Below are positions 23,683 through 34,430 of a DNA stretch of 64,000 nt, one piece after another. Within the stretch, counting starts at the first letter, position 1, and each line of letters starts with the position of its first letter. The notes under the pieces are model-generated. The model had not been told where the DNA came from. It saw only the letters and a list, made by a program, of their open reading frames with translations, and made no database searches. Source of the DNA: Xenopus tropicalis (lineage: Eukaryota; Chordata; Amphibia; Anura; Pipidae). The position numbers and the translations under genes are program-made. The stretch covers positions 46,315,142-46,379,141 of the forward strand of contig NC_030677.2 in assembly GCF_000004195.4 (NCBI RefSeq), written 5' to 3'.

Positions 23683-23792
23683 ACTTACTAAGATGACTAG
23701 GGTTAGTGCCCCCATTTACGTGTTTGCATTTTCCAGTACATCATGGCTATTGATTCATGTTGTAAAATCATTTTGTAGTCACATTGTTGTGT

Positions 23793-25078
23793 TATGTATG
23801 TATGTATATCTTTATTTATAAAGCGCTACTTATGTATGCAGTGCTGTACAGTAGAATACATTAATACAAACAGGGGGTTATTAAGATAATAATAGATAAA
23901 TACAAAGTATAACAATAAATACAGATAGATACAAGATAAATACAGTTGCAATTAGTTAAGAGTCAAAGACACAAGAGGATGCAGGTCCCTGCCCCGTAGA
24001 GCTTACAATCTATATGGGAGGGTAACTTACAGACACAAATAGGCAAATGCAGTATAAGTGCTGTAGGTCACAGTGGGTGACATTACAATATAAGTGCTAT
24101 TTCCCAGATCAGGTGCTGGGTGAGTGCTCCAAAAGGTAGTCTTAAAGTTCAGTTTTAAAAAGACTGAGGGAGGATTCTCTCTGGAGGAAATCAGGGAGGG
24201 CATTCCAAATGTAAGGGGCAGCAAGGCAGAAAGGTTTAAGGCGGGAAGCAGCAGTAGTAGTGGGGGGGCACAACCAAACGATTGCTCTGCGAGGAACGAA
24301 GGAGTCGGCCAGGAACGTACGGAGACACAAGAGAAGAGATGTAGTGAGGAGCAGAGGAATGGAGGGCTTTGAAGGTTAAGAGAAGGAGTTTGTAAGATAT
24401 TCTTTGTTTAATAGGAAGCCACGATAAGAACTTTAGCAGGGGAAGGGCCTGAACTCTCCTGGATGAGAGGAGGAGAATTATGGCAGCAATATTTAATATA
24501 GACTGTAGGGGGGAAAGATGGGAGTTAGGGAGGCCGGTTAGTAGCAGGTTACAGTAGTCAAGTCGGGATAGGATGAGAGCATGCATGAGCAGCCTAGCTG
24601 TTGCATTAGAAAGAAAGGGACGGATTTTGGCAATATTGCGTAATAAAAAGTGACAGGTTTTGACAGTGATGTTAATGTGGTCAGAGAAGGAGAGACTGGA
24701 GTCAAATATCACCTCTAAACAACGCGCCGAATCGACAGGGTTGATGAGGGTGCCATCAATAGAGATAGAAAGGGTAGGACCAGGCTTAGGCGGAAAGATC
24801 ATTAGTTCAATTTTTGTTAGGTTCAGTTTGAGGTGGCGTTGGTTCATCCAATTAGAGATAGCCAGGAGGCAGTTAGAGATTTGAGTCTCAGTTTCAACTG
24901 TTAACGAAGGGGTCGACAAATAAATTTGGATATCATCAGCATACAGATGATATTTAAAGCTGAATAAACGGATAAGATCTCCCAAAGACAGCGTGTAAAG
25001 GGAGAACAACAACGGCCCAAGTACAGAGCCTTGGGGTACCCCCACATTAAGAGGAACTGGAGATGAGGTGTTATGCTG
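23793..25078 (-). mobile_element. 5'-truncated L2/CR1-type LINE
   Basis: The minus strand carries the C-terminal half of a reverse transcriptase (24236 to about 25075), then a 3' UTR with AGATTGTAAGCTCTACGGGG and GCGCTTTATAAATAAAGATA, ending in a (CATA)n tail (plus-strand 23793-23808). A second, 5'-truncated copy of the same 3' end lies at 37798-38055 on the plus strand. 5' truncation and a short tandem 3' tail are characteristic of L2/CR1-group non-LTR elements. Confidence 0.9.
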
Positions 25079-25111
25079 CATCAGCATGCAATTGCAATTA
25101 TTTGGCACCAA
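24236..25111 (-). pseudogene. LINE reverse transcriptase fragment (L2/CR1 group)
   Basis: The ORF of 291 codons contains the reverse transcriptase signature [17 protein letters not shown] (about residues 27-43) and the catalytic YADD box (about residues 57-60). The thumb and C-terminal region follows ([28 protein letters not shown]). In the intact family the enzyme copies LINE RNA at a nicked target site. The endonuclease domain and the N-terminal half of the RT are absent through 5' truncation. The first 12 or so codons probably belong to flanking DNA. The frame is lost near 24275: the expected family ending (AAPYIWNALPDFLQ) continues in another frame at 24142-24330 and a further shift follows. 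It is a dead copy, but open for 291 codons, so fairly recent. Confidence 0.9.
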
Positions 25112-25366
25112 AACACATTTATATCGCTAGTTTTTTATTTTCTTATATTAGCCTGTGGCCTGACTGAGCTTTACCTGTTACTCAATACCTATAAATGCTT
25201 GCTATTACAAAGTATAGCAAAGATTTCTGAATTAGTAACAAGCTACTGCTCAGCTATATTAATGCTTGTTATCAGTGATTTTATTCTGTGCAGCTTCTTT
25301 TTCAACTACATGTCTTTAGTGATCCTTAGGTGTGAGCTCATTGGGTTTAGTTTGTATAAGTAAGGA
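25079..25366. other. Flank of the LINE, no gene supported
   Basis: A 96-codon plus-strand ORF (25073-25363) is hydrophobic and AT-rich with no recognised domain; treated as chance. Confidence 0.4.
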
Positions 25367-25369
25367 TAA

Positions 25370-25594
25370 GGGGCCTATTTATTATGCTATGTAAAATGAA
25401 ATTTAAAAAAACTGTGTAAAAAGCTCTGTAAAATAATTGTCGAATTTCGCTGTCCGAATGCCAGATTTGATGCTGTCATTTTATGTAAGTTCCAGAGGTA
25501 GAAAAAAATTTATGCAGTTTTTTAGGTGGCAAAGCCTGGTGATGTGTGATGAATTTGGTTGCCGTTAATTACACAGCATAGTAAATAGGCCCCC
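25370..25594. mobile_element. TIR MITE with TAA duplication, 'ggggcctatttattatg'
   Basis: The ends GGGGCCTATTTATTATGC and (inverted) GCATAGTAAATAGGCCCC form inverted repeats of about 24 bp, flanked by TAA at 25367-25369 and 25595-25597. The interior GCCAGATTTGATGCTGTCAT also occurs at 23471-23583, and a more diverged version at about 27941. PIF/Harbinger-type MITE. Confidence 0.9.
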
Positions 25595-25724
25595 TAAGTG
25601 TGCACGTGTTTACATTTTTAATTTAATATTTTGTTTACAGTAATTGTAATTATTTATTTAATTAAAATTAACTTTGTATAGGTATTTTTTTGTGTATTAT
25701 AGACTTTCATAGCTAATAACTCAT

Positions 25725-26134
25725 TTAAAGGAGAAGGAAAGTCATTTTGGCATTTTTCTGCCAATATATTCAACACATTAGTAACACCAAGAACAATATA
25801 TTTATTCTGCAGAAAGCATTACTATACCTGAGTAAACAGCCCTAGAAGCTTTCTCTGTTTGTTTAAGTTTGCAGCTGCCATTTTAGCTTGGTCTTCATAG
25901 CTTCCTGCTGTAGGCTTAGAATAAACATTCCTAAGGGTGGGGGGAGTGAGTTTTATGAATTATGGGAGGGGGGAGCAGGAAGAGAGGAAGTCAGATACCA
26001 AAGAACAAACATGTTTACAAAAAAGGAGACAAGAAACCCTTTGTTTCTTTTGATAGAGGACTTCTGTGAGTGCTTATGGCTGTATTTAAATAGACCTCAA
26101 TGATAACCCTTACTTAGTTTTTACTTTCCTTTAA
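25725..26134. mobile_element. TTAA-type MITE
   Basis: TTAA at 25725-25728 and 26131-26134 bound inverted ends AGGAGAAGGAAAGTC and TTTTTACTTTCCT. Interior CTGCCATTTTAGC and the AGCTTCCTGCTG block are typical of frog TTAA elements. A fragment of the same end occurs at 59690-59741. The 71-codon ORF inside it has no known domain. Confidence 0.85.
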
Positions 26135-27238
26135 AATATTACAAAAAAAATCTATTAACAAAACAAAAATAAATAGATTGTTCATCTATTTCATATCAGC
26201 TATCTATTTCTGTCAACCTCTCTATCTCTCTGTTCAGGTTTTTTGGATATTCAAGTGAAATTAAAACTAAATTGTAAAACTCAGTTTACTTAGTGATCAT
26301 CCATATTAATATATTGCGCTTTTAGAACAAAAATAACAGAAAGTTCTTATCCACAACACTAGATTCATATGAACAAAACCCCTGAATTAAAAAGAAAAAT
26401 TAGATTTTTTTATTAACATAAATAAAAATAAAGAGGCACACCCTTACCCATAATAAAAATGACCTTGTATATTATGCTGTTTACCCAATATTCCCATTTC
26501 TATCTAGTACATACAATACTGCATAGATATATTATGTCTGTACAGTGCAGTTGGTATTGACATTTCATTTGTGTGGCTTGTGGTGTGAAAAATATAAAAT
26601 GTTGGCATCAGTATAGCCAGCTACACTTCTCGTAGACTTACTCATATTTAAAGAATGGGATTTTGTCTGGCTGGTCTAAAAGTTCTTGGCTGTGGTAAGC
26701 TTATGAAATAGCTCGCATTGATTTGTGCTTATGTAGTGGATTGTTTATTAGTGATGCATTTCTGGACGGTGTGATAGGAAAGGAACACTTTGCTTTTCCG
26801 ATGCATGCTTATCTTTGCTCTGACTCTTGTAAAAAAATCAAAGTTATCAGACAGCTAATGTTCAAAACACAGACAGTCACAAATAATAGATGCTGTATGA
26901 GATCATACTCGTATTGTAACCGAAACTGTGAATGAAAAAGTAATAAAATACATTACTTATAATGGGTTTAGAGATGTCACATCGCATGACTAAAATAACT
27001 ATATTCCTCCGATTGTCAGGAAAAGCAATATTTTTTTAGGATATGTTCAGATATCTTAAAAAGAATGAAATGGGATTTATTTACAATTAATGATGGGTGA
27101 AAAGGGCCTGATTCACAGAGAAATTTGTGAAACCACATTAGTCCAAATGAAAGTGAGTTAATAAGGTTTCTGCATTTTTTTTTAATATACATTTCCAGCA
27201 AAATAAAAAGCAATTTTAATATTGACAACATTTTCTTA
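26135..27238. other. AT-rich single-copy stretch, no gene seen
   Basis: No ORF above 71 codons, no splice-bounded exon and no recognised repeat. Confidence 0.5.
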
Positions 27239-27567
27239 TACAGGTATAGGACCCATTATCCAGAGTGGTCGGGACCAAGGGTATTCCGGATAAGGGGTCT
27301 TTCCGTAATTTGGATCTCCATACAATAAGTCAACTAAAAAATCAATAAAACATTAATTAAACCCAATAAGATTGTTTTGCAACCAATAAGGATTAGTTAT
27401 ATCTTAGTTGGGATCAATTACAAGGTATTGTTTTACTACAGAGAAAAAGGAAATCAGTTTTAAAATTTTGAATTATTTGATTAAAATGGAGTCTATGGGA
27501 GACAGACTTTCTGTAATTCGGAGCTTTCTGGATAACAGGTTTCTGGATAAGGGATCCTAAACCTGTA
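27239..27567. mobile_element. Palindromic TIR repeat, full copy, opposite orientation
   Basis: TACAGGTATAGGACCCATTA at left and GATCCTAAACCTGTA at right are inverted ends. The interior ATATCTTAGTTGGGATCAAT is in the opposite orientation to the copies at 13151, 20418 and 32988. About 329 bp, the longest copy in the window. Confidence 0.85.
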
Positions 27568-27889
27568 TAATAATTTCTGGCACCAAAAAATACATTTTTG
27601 TTTCTGTACACACAGCAATTCTAGCGTGGATTTGCAAAAACATTTTGTTAAAATACTTTACCAGGCGACAATGTTTGCTTGTCTCTATCTATAGTTAAAA
27701 AAATAAGTCATTCCACATTTATCCTTTGTACCCTTATGACACATTTCTGTAGGTGTAAACAAGCACAGACAATGCAGGAAAAGGTAGAGCTTTTGAAAAT
27801 GATTATACAGACAGTAACGCCCAATTTAAATTACCAGCTATTGTGATTGTGAAGCAATGCAATGAACACCAGGGGATTGTAAAAAGTGG

Positions 27890-28225
27890 TATAAAAACAT
27901 GGCAAATTTATCAAGATGTGTGTCTTCTTTATGCCAGTCCAAATGCCAGGTTTCATGCCATTATTTTACACTACTAAAGACCTTGCATAATGAATTATGG
28001 GAGCATTTACTAATGCTCGATTTTTTTGGTTCATGCTTTTGTTTATTGCAAAAACACATTTTCATTGTGGAAAAACCTCCCACATTTTCATGATTCATGA
28101 AATAATGCGTCAAATCTAAAACCTGTCAAGATCATTTAGAAGTCAATGCCAGATGTCCCTTTTACAACTGCAAGATCTGTTTTTCCTTTGTGGTTTTAGA
28201 GGTTGTCAGGGGTATTTTTACGCTG
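27890..28225. repeat. Diverged repeat fragments
   Basis: TTTATCAAGATGTG and GCCAGGTTTCATGCCATTAT recall the MITE at 25370; GAGCATTTACTAATGCTC (about 28001) is a small near-perfect hairpin. Boundaries are unclear. Confidence 0.4.
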
Positions 28226-28229
28226 CCAT

Positions 28230-28840
28230 TTGTGCGACAATACTAAAAAGTCGCTGTTTTCATGTGTCAAATAGAAAAGGTTGTGCTTTTCGCATTTTTT
28301 TGTAACTTTTATTTGTTTGTGTGTTTTTCAATTCAGATCTTTTGATAAATGATTGACATTCTTGGAAATGAGTTTAACCGTTGTTTCAAAAAAATCACCC
28401 CTGTCCAGTGGACATTTAGAAAGTGTCAAAACATACCATAAAAAGTTCTTCTGATGTCATGTTTCTCCTGTTTGCTAATCTAATCCATGGGCAGAATTTG
28501 TAACTAATAACATCTCCTATTGGTCTGATTAAATTAGTGGTTACCAATTGACAACATTTACCTTAACATTCTGTCTTCCAAAAATAGCCCCAAGATACAG
28601 TAGTTGGACCATTACCAGCAACCATTACTCAGCAACCCTAGGGCTCTGTTTCTTGAATTAAATCAAGAGATGGATACTCCAAATTTCTTGTCAAAGTCCT
28701 GAAGAAGGTACATGTGCTTGTGTTTTTTATGATGACTTTTGTACGACAATACTAAAAAGTTGCGATTTTCGTGTGTCAAATAAAAAAAAGTTGTGTTTTT
28801 CATTGACATTCTAAAAATGAGTTTAGCTGTGGTTTTAAAC
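28230..28840 (+). repeat. Direct repeats flanking R1 copy 2
   Basis: The segment GACAATACTAAAAAGT... through GACATTCT...ATGAGTTTA at 28235-28380 recurs at 28744-28825 in a shorter form. R1 copy 2 lies between (28407-28711). The order unit, R1, unit suggests either insertion of R1 with a local duplication or unequal exchange. Confidence 0.75.
28407..28711 (+). repeat. Dispersed repeat R1, copy 2
   Basis: Same order of blocks as 23022-23365, about 5.4 kb apart, in direct orientation. It has small indels throughout and an AAAGTTCTTCTGATGTCATG segment in place of a different sequence in copy 1. Confidence 0.85.
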
Positions 28841-29210
28841 CCCCCCCCCCTAAAAGTCAGGTCAAATTCAAGTGGCAGGTCAGTTCTGGCAGAATTCACT
28901 CTGTAAAACATATGCAATGGATTAATGCACACTTTCACATTGCATTTTGAAGCGGCTTATTTTTACACAGAGGTACAAGTTTGCTGAAAATCAATACACA
29001 GCTTGAGTAGCATGCTGTTTTTTCATGCTGTGAGGCCTGGTGATGTGTGGTGTATTTGGTATTTTCTGCTGCTCCGAAATGTGTGCCTGGCACAATTGTT
29101 TCTTGATTTTGATGAATCACTTGCCACAATACTGTGACATTCAGTGGGTTAGTAGCTTTGGGAACGCTTGCGTTAGTAGGTGAACTTACACGTGATACAT
29201 CAGAACAGTT

Positions 29211-29368
29211 TTACTCCAAGCAGAGCCTCCTGCAGGCCAGTGGTCCACATGGGGCTACTAAAAAGCCAATCATAGCCCTCAATAAACTTTTTTTCATGTT
29301 TTTGTGGCTCGCTAACACTTCTTACATTTGAGTGTGGATGACAATTAAAAATGGTTGGACATCCCTGC
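29211..29368 (+). repeat. Dispersed repeat R2, copy 1
   Basis: Blocks CCACATGGGGCTACTAAAAA, GCCAATCATAGCC, TTTACATTTGAGTG-like text and GGTTGGACATCCCTG match 31676-31893 in order. It ends immediately before the Rex1-like LINE. Confidence 0.75.
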
Positions 29369-29389
29369 TTTAATCAGTAACATCAATAT

Positions 29390-30698
29390 ATGATCCACTC
29401 CAGTTTGCCTACAGGTCAAATACATCTACAGACGATGCAATAGCAATTGCACTTCATACTGCCCTCTCCCACCTGGACCAGAGAAACACATACGTGCGGA
29501 TGCTGTTCATTGACTACAGCTCTGCTTTCAACACCATCGTACCATCCAGACTTGTCATGAAACTCCGTGACCTGAACATCGGTTCCTCCCTGTGCAGCTG
29601 GATCCTGGACTTCCTGACAAACAGACCTCAGGTGGTTCGGGCAACATCACCTCATCCACACTGACACTGGCACCGGTGCCCCCCAGGGATGTGTGCTCAG
29701 CCCCCTGCTGTACACCCTGTTCACCCACGACTGTACAGCAACACACAGCTCCAATACTATCATCAAATTTTCAGACGACACCACCATCATCGGCTGCATT
29801 TCTGATGGAGATGAGTCGGCTTACAGGGCAGAGGTGAGAGCCCTGACATCATGGTGCCGGGACAACAACCTGCTGCTCAACGTCAGCAAAACTAAGGAGC
29901 TCATTGTGGATTACAGGAGACTGCAGGGAGGAGGCCATACCCCCATTCACATTGAGGGAGCAGAGGTGGAGAGAGTCAGCTGCTTCAGATTCCTTGGCAT
30001 CAATATCAGTGAGGATCTGAGTTGGTCTCACCATGTTGGTGTGATCACAAAAGCTGCAAGACAGCGGCTCTTCTTTCAAACTTCTATCGATGCACCATTG
30101 AGAGTATTCTGTCCGGCTGTATCACCACCTGGTATGGCAGCTGTAATGCTTTGGACCGCAAAGCTCTGCAGAGGGTGGTGAGATCAGCAGAGCGCATCAC
30201 CAGGACTGAACTGCCGGCCATGCAGGACCTGTACAGACAGCACTGTAGGAGGAAGATGCAGCGGATCCTCTCTGACCCCGGCCACCCCAGCCACAGACTT
30301 TTCACGCTCCTACCATCAGGCAGGTGGTACAGGAGCATCCAGACCCGCACCAGCAGATACAGAGACAGTTTCTACCCACAAGCCATCAGGCTTCTGAACT
30401 GCTGACATTCTACCCAAACCAACACACACTCCCCATAACTACTGGACTCTTCCCAGTGTCACTTTAAGCAAAGCCACTTTAAATCCTCACTGCACAATTT
30501 CAAATATTGCATTGCATTTTATTATTGTAAATACTTGTACCTTTATTGCACACTTTTATTATATTTAATATTTGTATTTTTATTTTTTTTTTGTTTGTTT
30601 GTCTATGTAAAGTTGGGAGGAACACGGGTCAAAAAAATTTCATTACAGTAATGATGCTTCATTGTTATTTGTATATGACAATAAACTTGAAACTTGAT
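29390..30698 (+). mobile_element. 5'-truncated Rex1/Babar-like LINE
   Basis: Begins inside the reverse transcriptase ([10 protein letters not shown]) and ends with an AT-rich 3' region finishing ACAATAAACTTGAAACTTGA. G+C content is clearly higher than in surrounding DNA, and codons read smoothly between a few frame lesions, so it is relatively young. A heavily deleted relative with the same 3' end lies at 53449-53644. Confidence 0.85.
29392..30404 (+). pseudogene. Rex1/Babar-like reverse transcriptase, broken
   Basis: The text encodes, in successive frames, [97 protein letters not shown] and, near the end, YRCTIESILSGCITTWYGS with FTLLPSGRWYRSIQ. These are motifs of the RT palm ([10 protein letters not shown], xxDD box) and C-terminus of the Rex1/Babar branch of L2/CR1-like LINEs. 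Three lesions are visible: a small deletion after CAGGTGGTTCGG (about 29640), loss of one base before the PQG motif (about 29676), and a deletion before NFYRCTIES (about 30080). The catalytic box reads FSDD, where FADD would be usual. The endonuclease domain is missing. Not functional. Confidence 0.88.
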
Positions 30699-31004
30699 AA
30701 AGGCTGGAGTGGGCAGATGTCAAACATAATGGCTAGAACACCACTTCTTCATTTAAAGCTCTCTATGCTGTTAGCAGTCAGTAACCAATCAGTCATGTGT
30801 GTGTGGGGGGGTGCATATGGGACATAACTGTTCAGTTAGTTTGCATTTGAATCTGGCCTGCATGCTCACAAACTAACTGAACAGTTATGTCCCATGTGCC
30901 CCCCCCCCTCCCAAAGTCACTGACTAACTAAGAGGTTAGGGAGCTGAAAGCAGGAAGTTGCGTTCTGGCTATTATGTTAGACATTCACTCACTCCATCCT
31001 TTAT
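30698..31004. mobile_element. Palindromic element abutting the LINE 3' end
   Basis: The ends TAAAGGCTGGAGTGGGCAGA and (inverted) ACTCACTCCATCCTTTA match, and ATAATGGCTAG pairs with GGCTATTAT further in. An inner near-perfect inverted repeat GACATAACTGTTCAGTTAGT / ACTAACTGAACAGTTATGTC is separated by a ~30-bp loop (about 30850-30868). C and G homopolymers (about 30806 and 30900) are also inverted partners. Non-autonomous DNA transposon, class uncertain. Confidence 0.8.
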
Positions 31005-31370
31005 AGATTAAATTTTTGTCAAATTAACTGTATTAGAAATATTGTTTATTTTGCACAGTCTATCCATTTTACAGTTTTATTATCTAGTATAAAACTATAT
31101 ATAATATATATTATAATATATATATAATTGGATAATCTTGGAATTACAGCAGTAAGATTGTTACAACAATGTTTTTACTTCGACTGTGAGCTAAGATGGG
31201 CCAGACCAATATTAGAATAGGAAGGGGATCCTAGAACCAAATAAATGTTTTTGGTTTATGTTTATGTTATGGAAAAATTTTTGCAGCAGTTTGATGAAAA
31301 AAAATTGCCAATGGCGAAAGGCGTCATTTCGCCATGAACCCATGACTTGTAAAAAAATTAACTCATCACT
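31005..31370. other. AT-rich stretch ending in a hAT-MITE end fragment
   Basis: A TA-rich run lies at 31097-31128. At about 31300-31371, GCCAATGGCGAAAGGCG, TTTCGCC and the terminus ACTCATCACTA match the right end of the hAT-type MITEs at 34431-34949 and 61013-61263. Confidence 0.55.
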
Positions 31371-31675
31371 ACCAGTACCTCCTAATGTAGCAGAATTTGT
31401 GCCTTTTCTTTAGCAGTAGCAATACACATCATCTGTAATAGAGGAAGAGCAGGCACTGGATGTTTCCCATTACCGAAAGACAAAGAACAACTTCCTGAAT
31501 GTACTAACAGTAGAAGACAGTCGGGCAGGTTGGACACTGGATGCATCCCTTGTAAAAAGTCACATGCAAACCCTGTAGCCTGTTGAAAGCATTAGCAATT
31601 ATACCCACAACTGTTATTTTGACCAAAGCTAGAACTCTGGAATATTAATATTAAGGAATAAGCTATGCCTAGTGG

Positions 31676-31893
31676 CCTTAAAGCAGGTGCTTATTTTTGA
31701 ATTCCTGGCTTGGAGGCAAGTTTTAGTTACATAAAAACCATGTGTACTGCCAAACAGAGCTTTATATCGGCTGCCAGTCCACATAGGGGCTACCAAATAG
31801 CCAATCATAGCTTTTATTTGGTAACCCCAGGTACATTCTTTCACTTTTTACATTTAAATGTTGCTCACATAAAATTGGTTGGGGATCCCTGAT
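31676..31893 (+). repeat. Dispersed repeat R2, copy 2
   Basis: Longer copy of R2: CTGGCTTGGAGGCAAGTTTT, ACTGCCAAACAGAGC, AGTCCACATAGGGGCTACCA and GGTTGGGGATCCCTGATCT. The GGTTGGGGATCCCTG terminus is common in vertebrate hAT- or SINE-like repeats; the class is not decided. Confidence 0.75.
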
Positions 31894-32032
31894 CTAGATG
31901 ATAGACAGATATCTGCAGATGCTCTTCACATAAGCACTAAACAAATGTAACTGCCATCCAATTAAAATGATTTCTTTGATAGCTAATTGCTTGTTTTTGC
32001 ATGTAATCTGTATGTACAATGTATACACCCAT

Positions 32033-32075
32033 TTTTATATGTTGGTGCTTTATAAATAATTATTATAGTAATAAA
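32033..32075 (+). repeat. L2-type LINE 3' tail fragment
   Basis: TATGTTGGTGCTTTATAAAT followed by AATTATTATAGTAATAA is the shared 3' terminal motif of L2-like LINEs and derived SINEs (compare 55917-55983). Confidence 0.6.
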
Positions 32076-32987
32076 AACATTTTTTTTTTGTCAATGACTG
32101 CAGATCTAACAAAGCTCTGAAAGCACACTGGAAATGGCATGCTTTGTAATTCAATGTAGCTATATAACTTCTATAGTAAAGCAATGTAAATATCAGTAAA
32201 GTCTATTCTAATGGATTTCTAGACGAATGTATTTATTTGTGCATGTAATGGTATAGCAGAACTGACAATGTTCTCTGCTACAGAAATGACAGCTATGCCC
32301 TGTGTAAGTACGGCAAAAGGATTCTTTGTTTGATTCGGCTGTGTTATGTCTGTTAGCTGGTGCTCTTGTCTCCTCCTACTGGCCATCAGTCTCAATCACC
32401 AGTCTCGCTCAGTACAAAATCCAACATAAAGAGCTTTTGCATAAAGTTCAATGAGAAAAGAAAGAAAATAAACAATATACGTTCCACTGTTGTGTTGTGA
32501 GCGGCAATAGAGGTAGTAACCAGGGCTTCAGCAGCAGATGTACAACTGCATCACACAGAAGGTCTGGGTGAGACTTTATTAGTCTCTGTAAAAAAAGCTG
32601 GGTGTGTTTAATTGTTTTTTTTTTTTAATCTGAAAATTAAAATGAGATTTATTTTAACTTACTCTAGTTTAATAAAAGGAGGTAAAAGGCACCTTTAGCT
32701 AAATACATACTCTATGCAGTGTTTTTATGATTTTCCTATCCCAGTTTTCTGTTGTAATCGGATACTTTGTCAAATAAAAAGTTTATGCATGCCACTAATA
32801 AATGGGAAATGGATATAGCATAATGGGTAAAGTGGCCATACGTGGAAATATAATTCCAAACAGCTTTCCAATAAACCAATATTTCAATGAGATATTTTCA
32901 GTGATTTTAATGAATGTTTAAAGTGTAAATGAAGTTTGCATTTGCGATTCTATTCTTCTTCTTTACAGTTCTGCAACTCAATTTACT
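32076..32987. other. Single-copy stretch, no gene seen
   Basis: No ORF of note; poly-T near 32618. Possible homeodomain-like AT words only. Confidence 0.5.
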
Positions 32988-33286
32988 GTAGTATAGGCTC
33001 CATTATCCAGAAACCTGTTATCCAGAAATAATGGCTGGGCCATCTCCCATAGACTCCATTTAAATCAAATAATTCAAAATTTAAAAACATATTTCCTTTT
33101 TCTCTGTGATAACAAAACAGTGCCCTGTACTTGGCCCCAACTAAGATATAATTAATCCTTATTGGAGGGAAAACAATTCCATTGCATTTAATATATAAAT
33201 TATTTTTTAGTAGACTATGGGTAGGTATGGAGATCCAAATTACAGAAAGATCCCTTATCCGGAAAATCCCAGGTCCCGTACCTATT
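32988..33286. mobile_element. Palindromic TIR repeat, 'ttatccagaaagctc' family
   Basis: Left TCCATTATCCAGAAACCTG, middle ACTAAGATATAATTAATCCT, right CTTATCCGGAAAATCCCAGG and GTCCCGTACCTATT. Same orientation as 13151 and 20418. The 107-codon minus-strand ORF inside it is the repeat, not a gene. Confidence 0.85.
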
Positions 33287-33445
33287 TTAAAAAAGGACAA
33301 GGACACCTATTGCAGCACTCAAATTCAGCTCATACTTCCATTATTAATATATGCAGTGTGCCTCTATGTATCTCCCCTTAAATGAATAATCTCTGTGTTA
33401 TTCTATAAAAGAATAACATGTCACAATCTCATTTACTAATGCTGG

Positions 33446-33557
33446 ACATATGTGCCCTAATGCAGTAACCCTTAGCAAGCAATCAGCAATTAAAGTTTGA
33501 TTAGTCTTCTGCAGGTTGGATTGTATGGGTTACTGCACTGGGGCAAATTTGCCAAGT
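33446..33557. mobile_element. MITE with 'gcagtaaccc' arms
   Basis: GCCCTAATGCAGTAACCC and GGGTTACTGCACTGGGGC are inverted around AAGCAATCAGCAATT...GATTAG. Related in core to 48443-48572 and 59408-59552. Confidence 0.6.
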
Positions 33558-34422
33558 GATAAAAAATGAAATGGGTTAGTTTTCTATATTATATTAGATT
33601 CTGATTCAACATTTTATATTAAGGCTGTAATCACTTATACACTCATCATGAACATACATTAAATATATATATAGATATAAATATTAATATGAATAAAATG
33701 ATGACACCCACCCATTAGACCAGAAACACCTGTTTGTATAGAAAAGAAAGCCATATGAATGTATTAAAATAAAATTACCAACATAATGACAGCTTTCAAT
33801 CTACCCATAGAGTGTTAATGGAATATATGCTAGAACAAGAAAGACCACATTTTGATGCCTCTTTTTCTCCCCATTGTGGCAAATAATGCTTTGCTATTTG
33901 TTTGTCCACATACACATACAATTAGTTACTGATAAATCTTTCAAGCATCTTCAAGTCACCTGCTAAGCATTGTATTATTTATGTCGCTGACATTCACAAT
34001 ATGATATCCTTTTGGTAAATTGCATCCAGGAGACCTGATGTTACTCAGCAAATAAAACACATTAGGGGCATTTTTAAGGAAGCCACTGAAACACGAGAAC
34101 AAATATAAGATTCGATTTAGTTGTAACAAACATTGCTTTTATATAAATGGCCCAGATAATTTTGTCATTTTCTGGAGATCCTGGCAGAGATCCATCATTA
34201 CTCTCTGACTATCAAGGTCTTGTATTTAGTGAACTGACTAGATCACAGAGAGAAGCCCTTTGGTAATAAGTGAATGTAAGGACCAAATACAGTTTTTTTT
34301 ATGTGTCTGTGTTCTCCTCCATGAGCATAAATTCTAGTTTTTGTTGTTCCTGGGATAGCCATGCCACTCTCTGCTTATTACTATGCCATAGAGAGAAGAA
34401 AAGGCCTAGGAGACACCCTTGT
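33558..34422. other. AT-rich single-copy stretch, no gene seen
   Basis: No recognised repeat other than a small TA run near 33664. No exon supported. Confidence 0.5.
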
Positions 34423-34430
34423 TTCATAAA

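Noticed and set aside
24124..24372. Plus-strand 82-codon ORF opposite the LINE
   Set aside because: Antisense shadow of the reverse transcriptase relic.
29555..30350. Minus-strand ORFs of 63-88 codons opposite the Rex1-like LINE
   Set aside because: Shadows of the plus-strand RT coding text.
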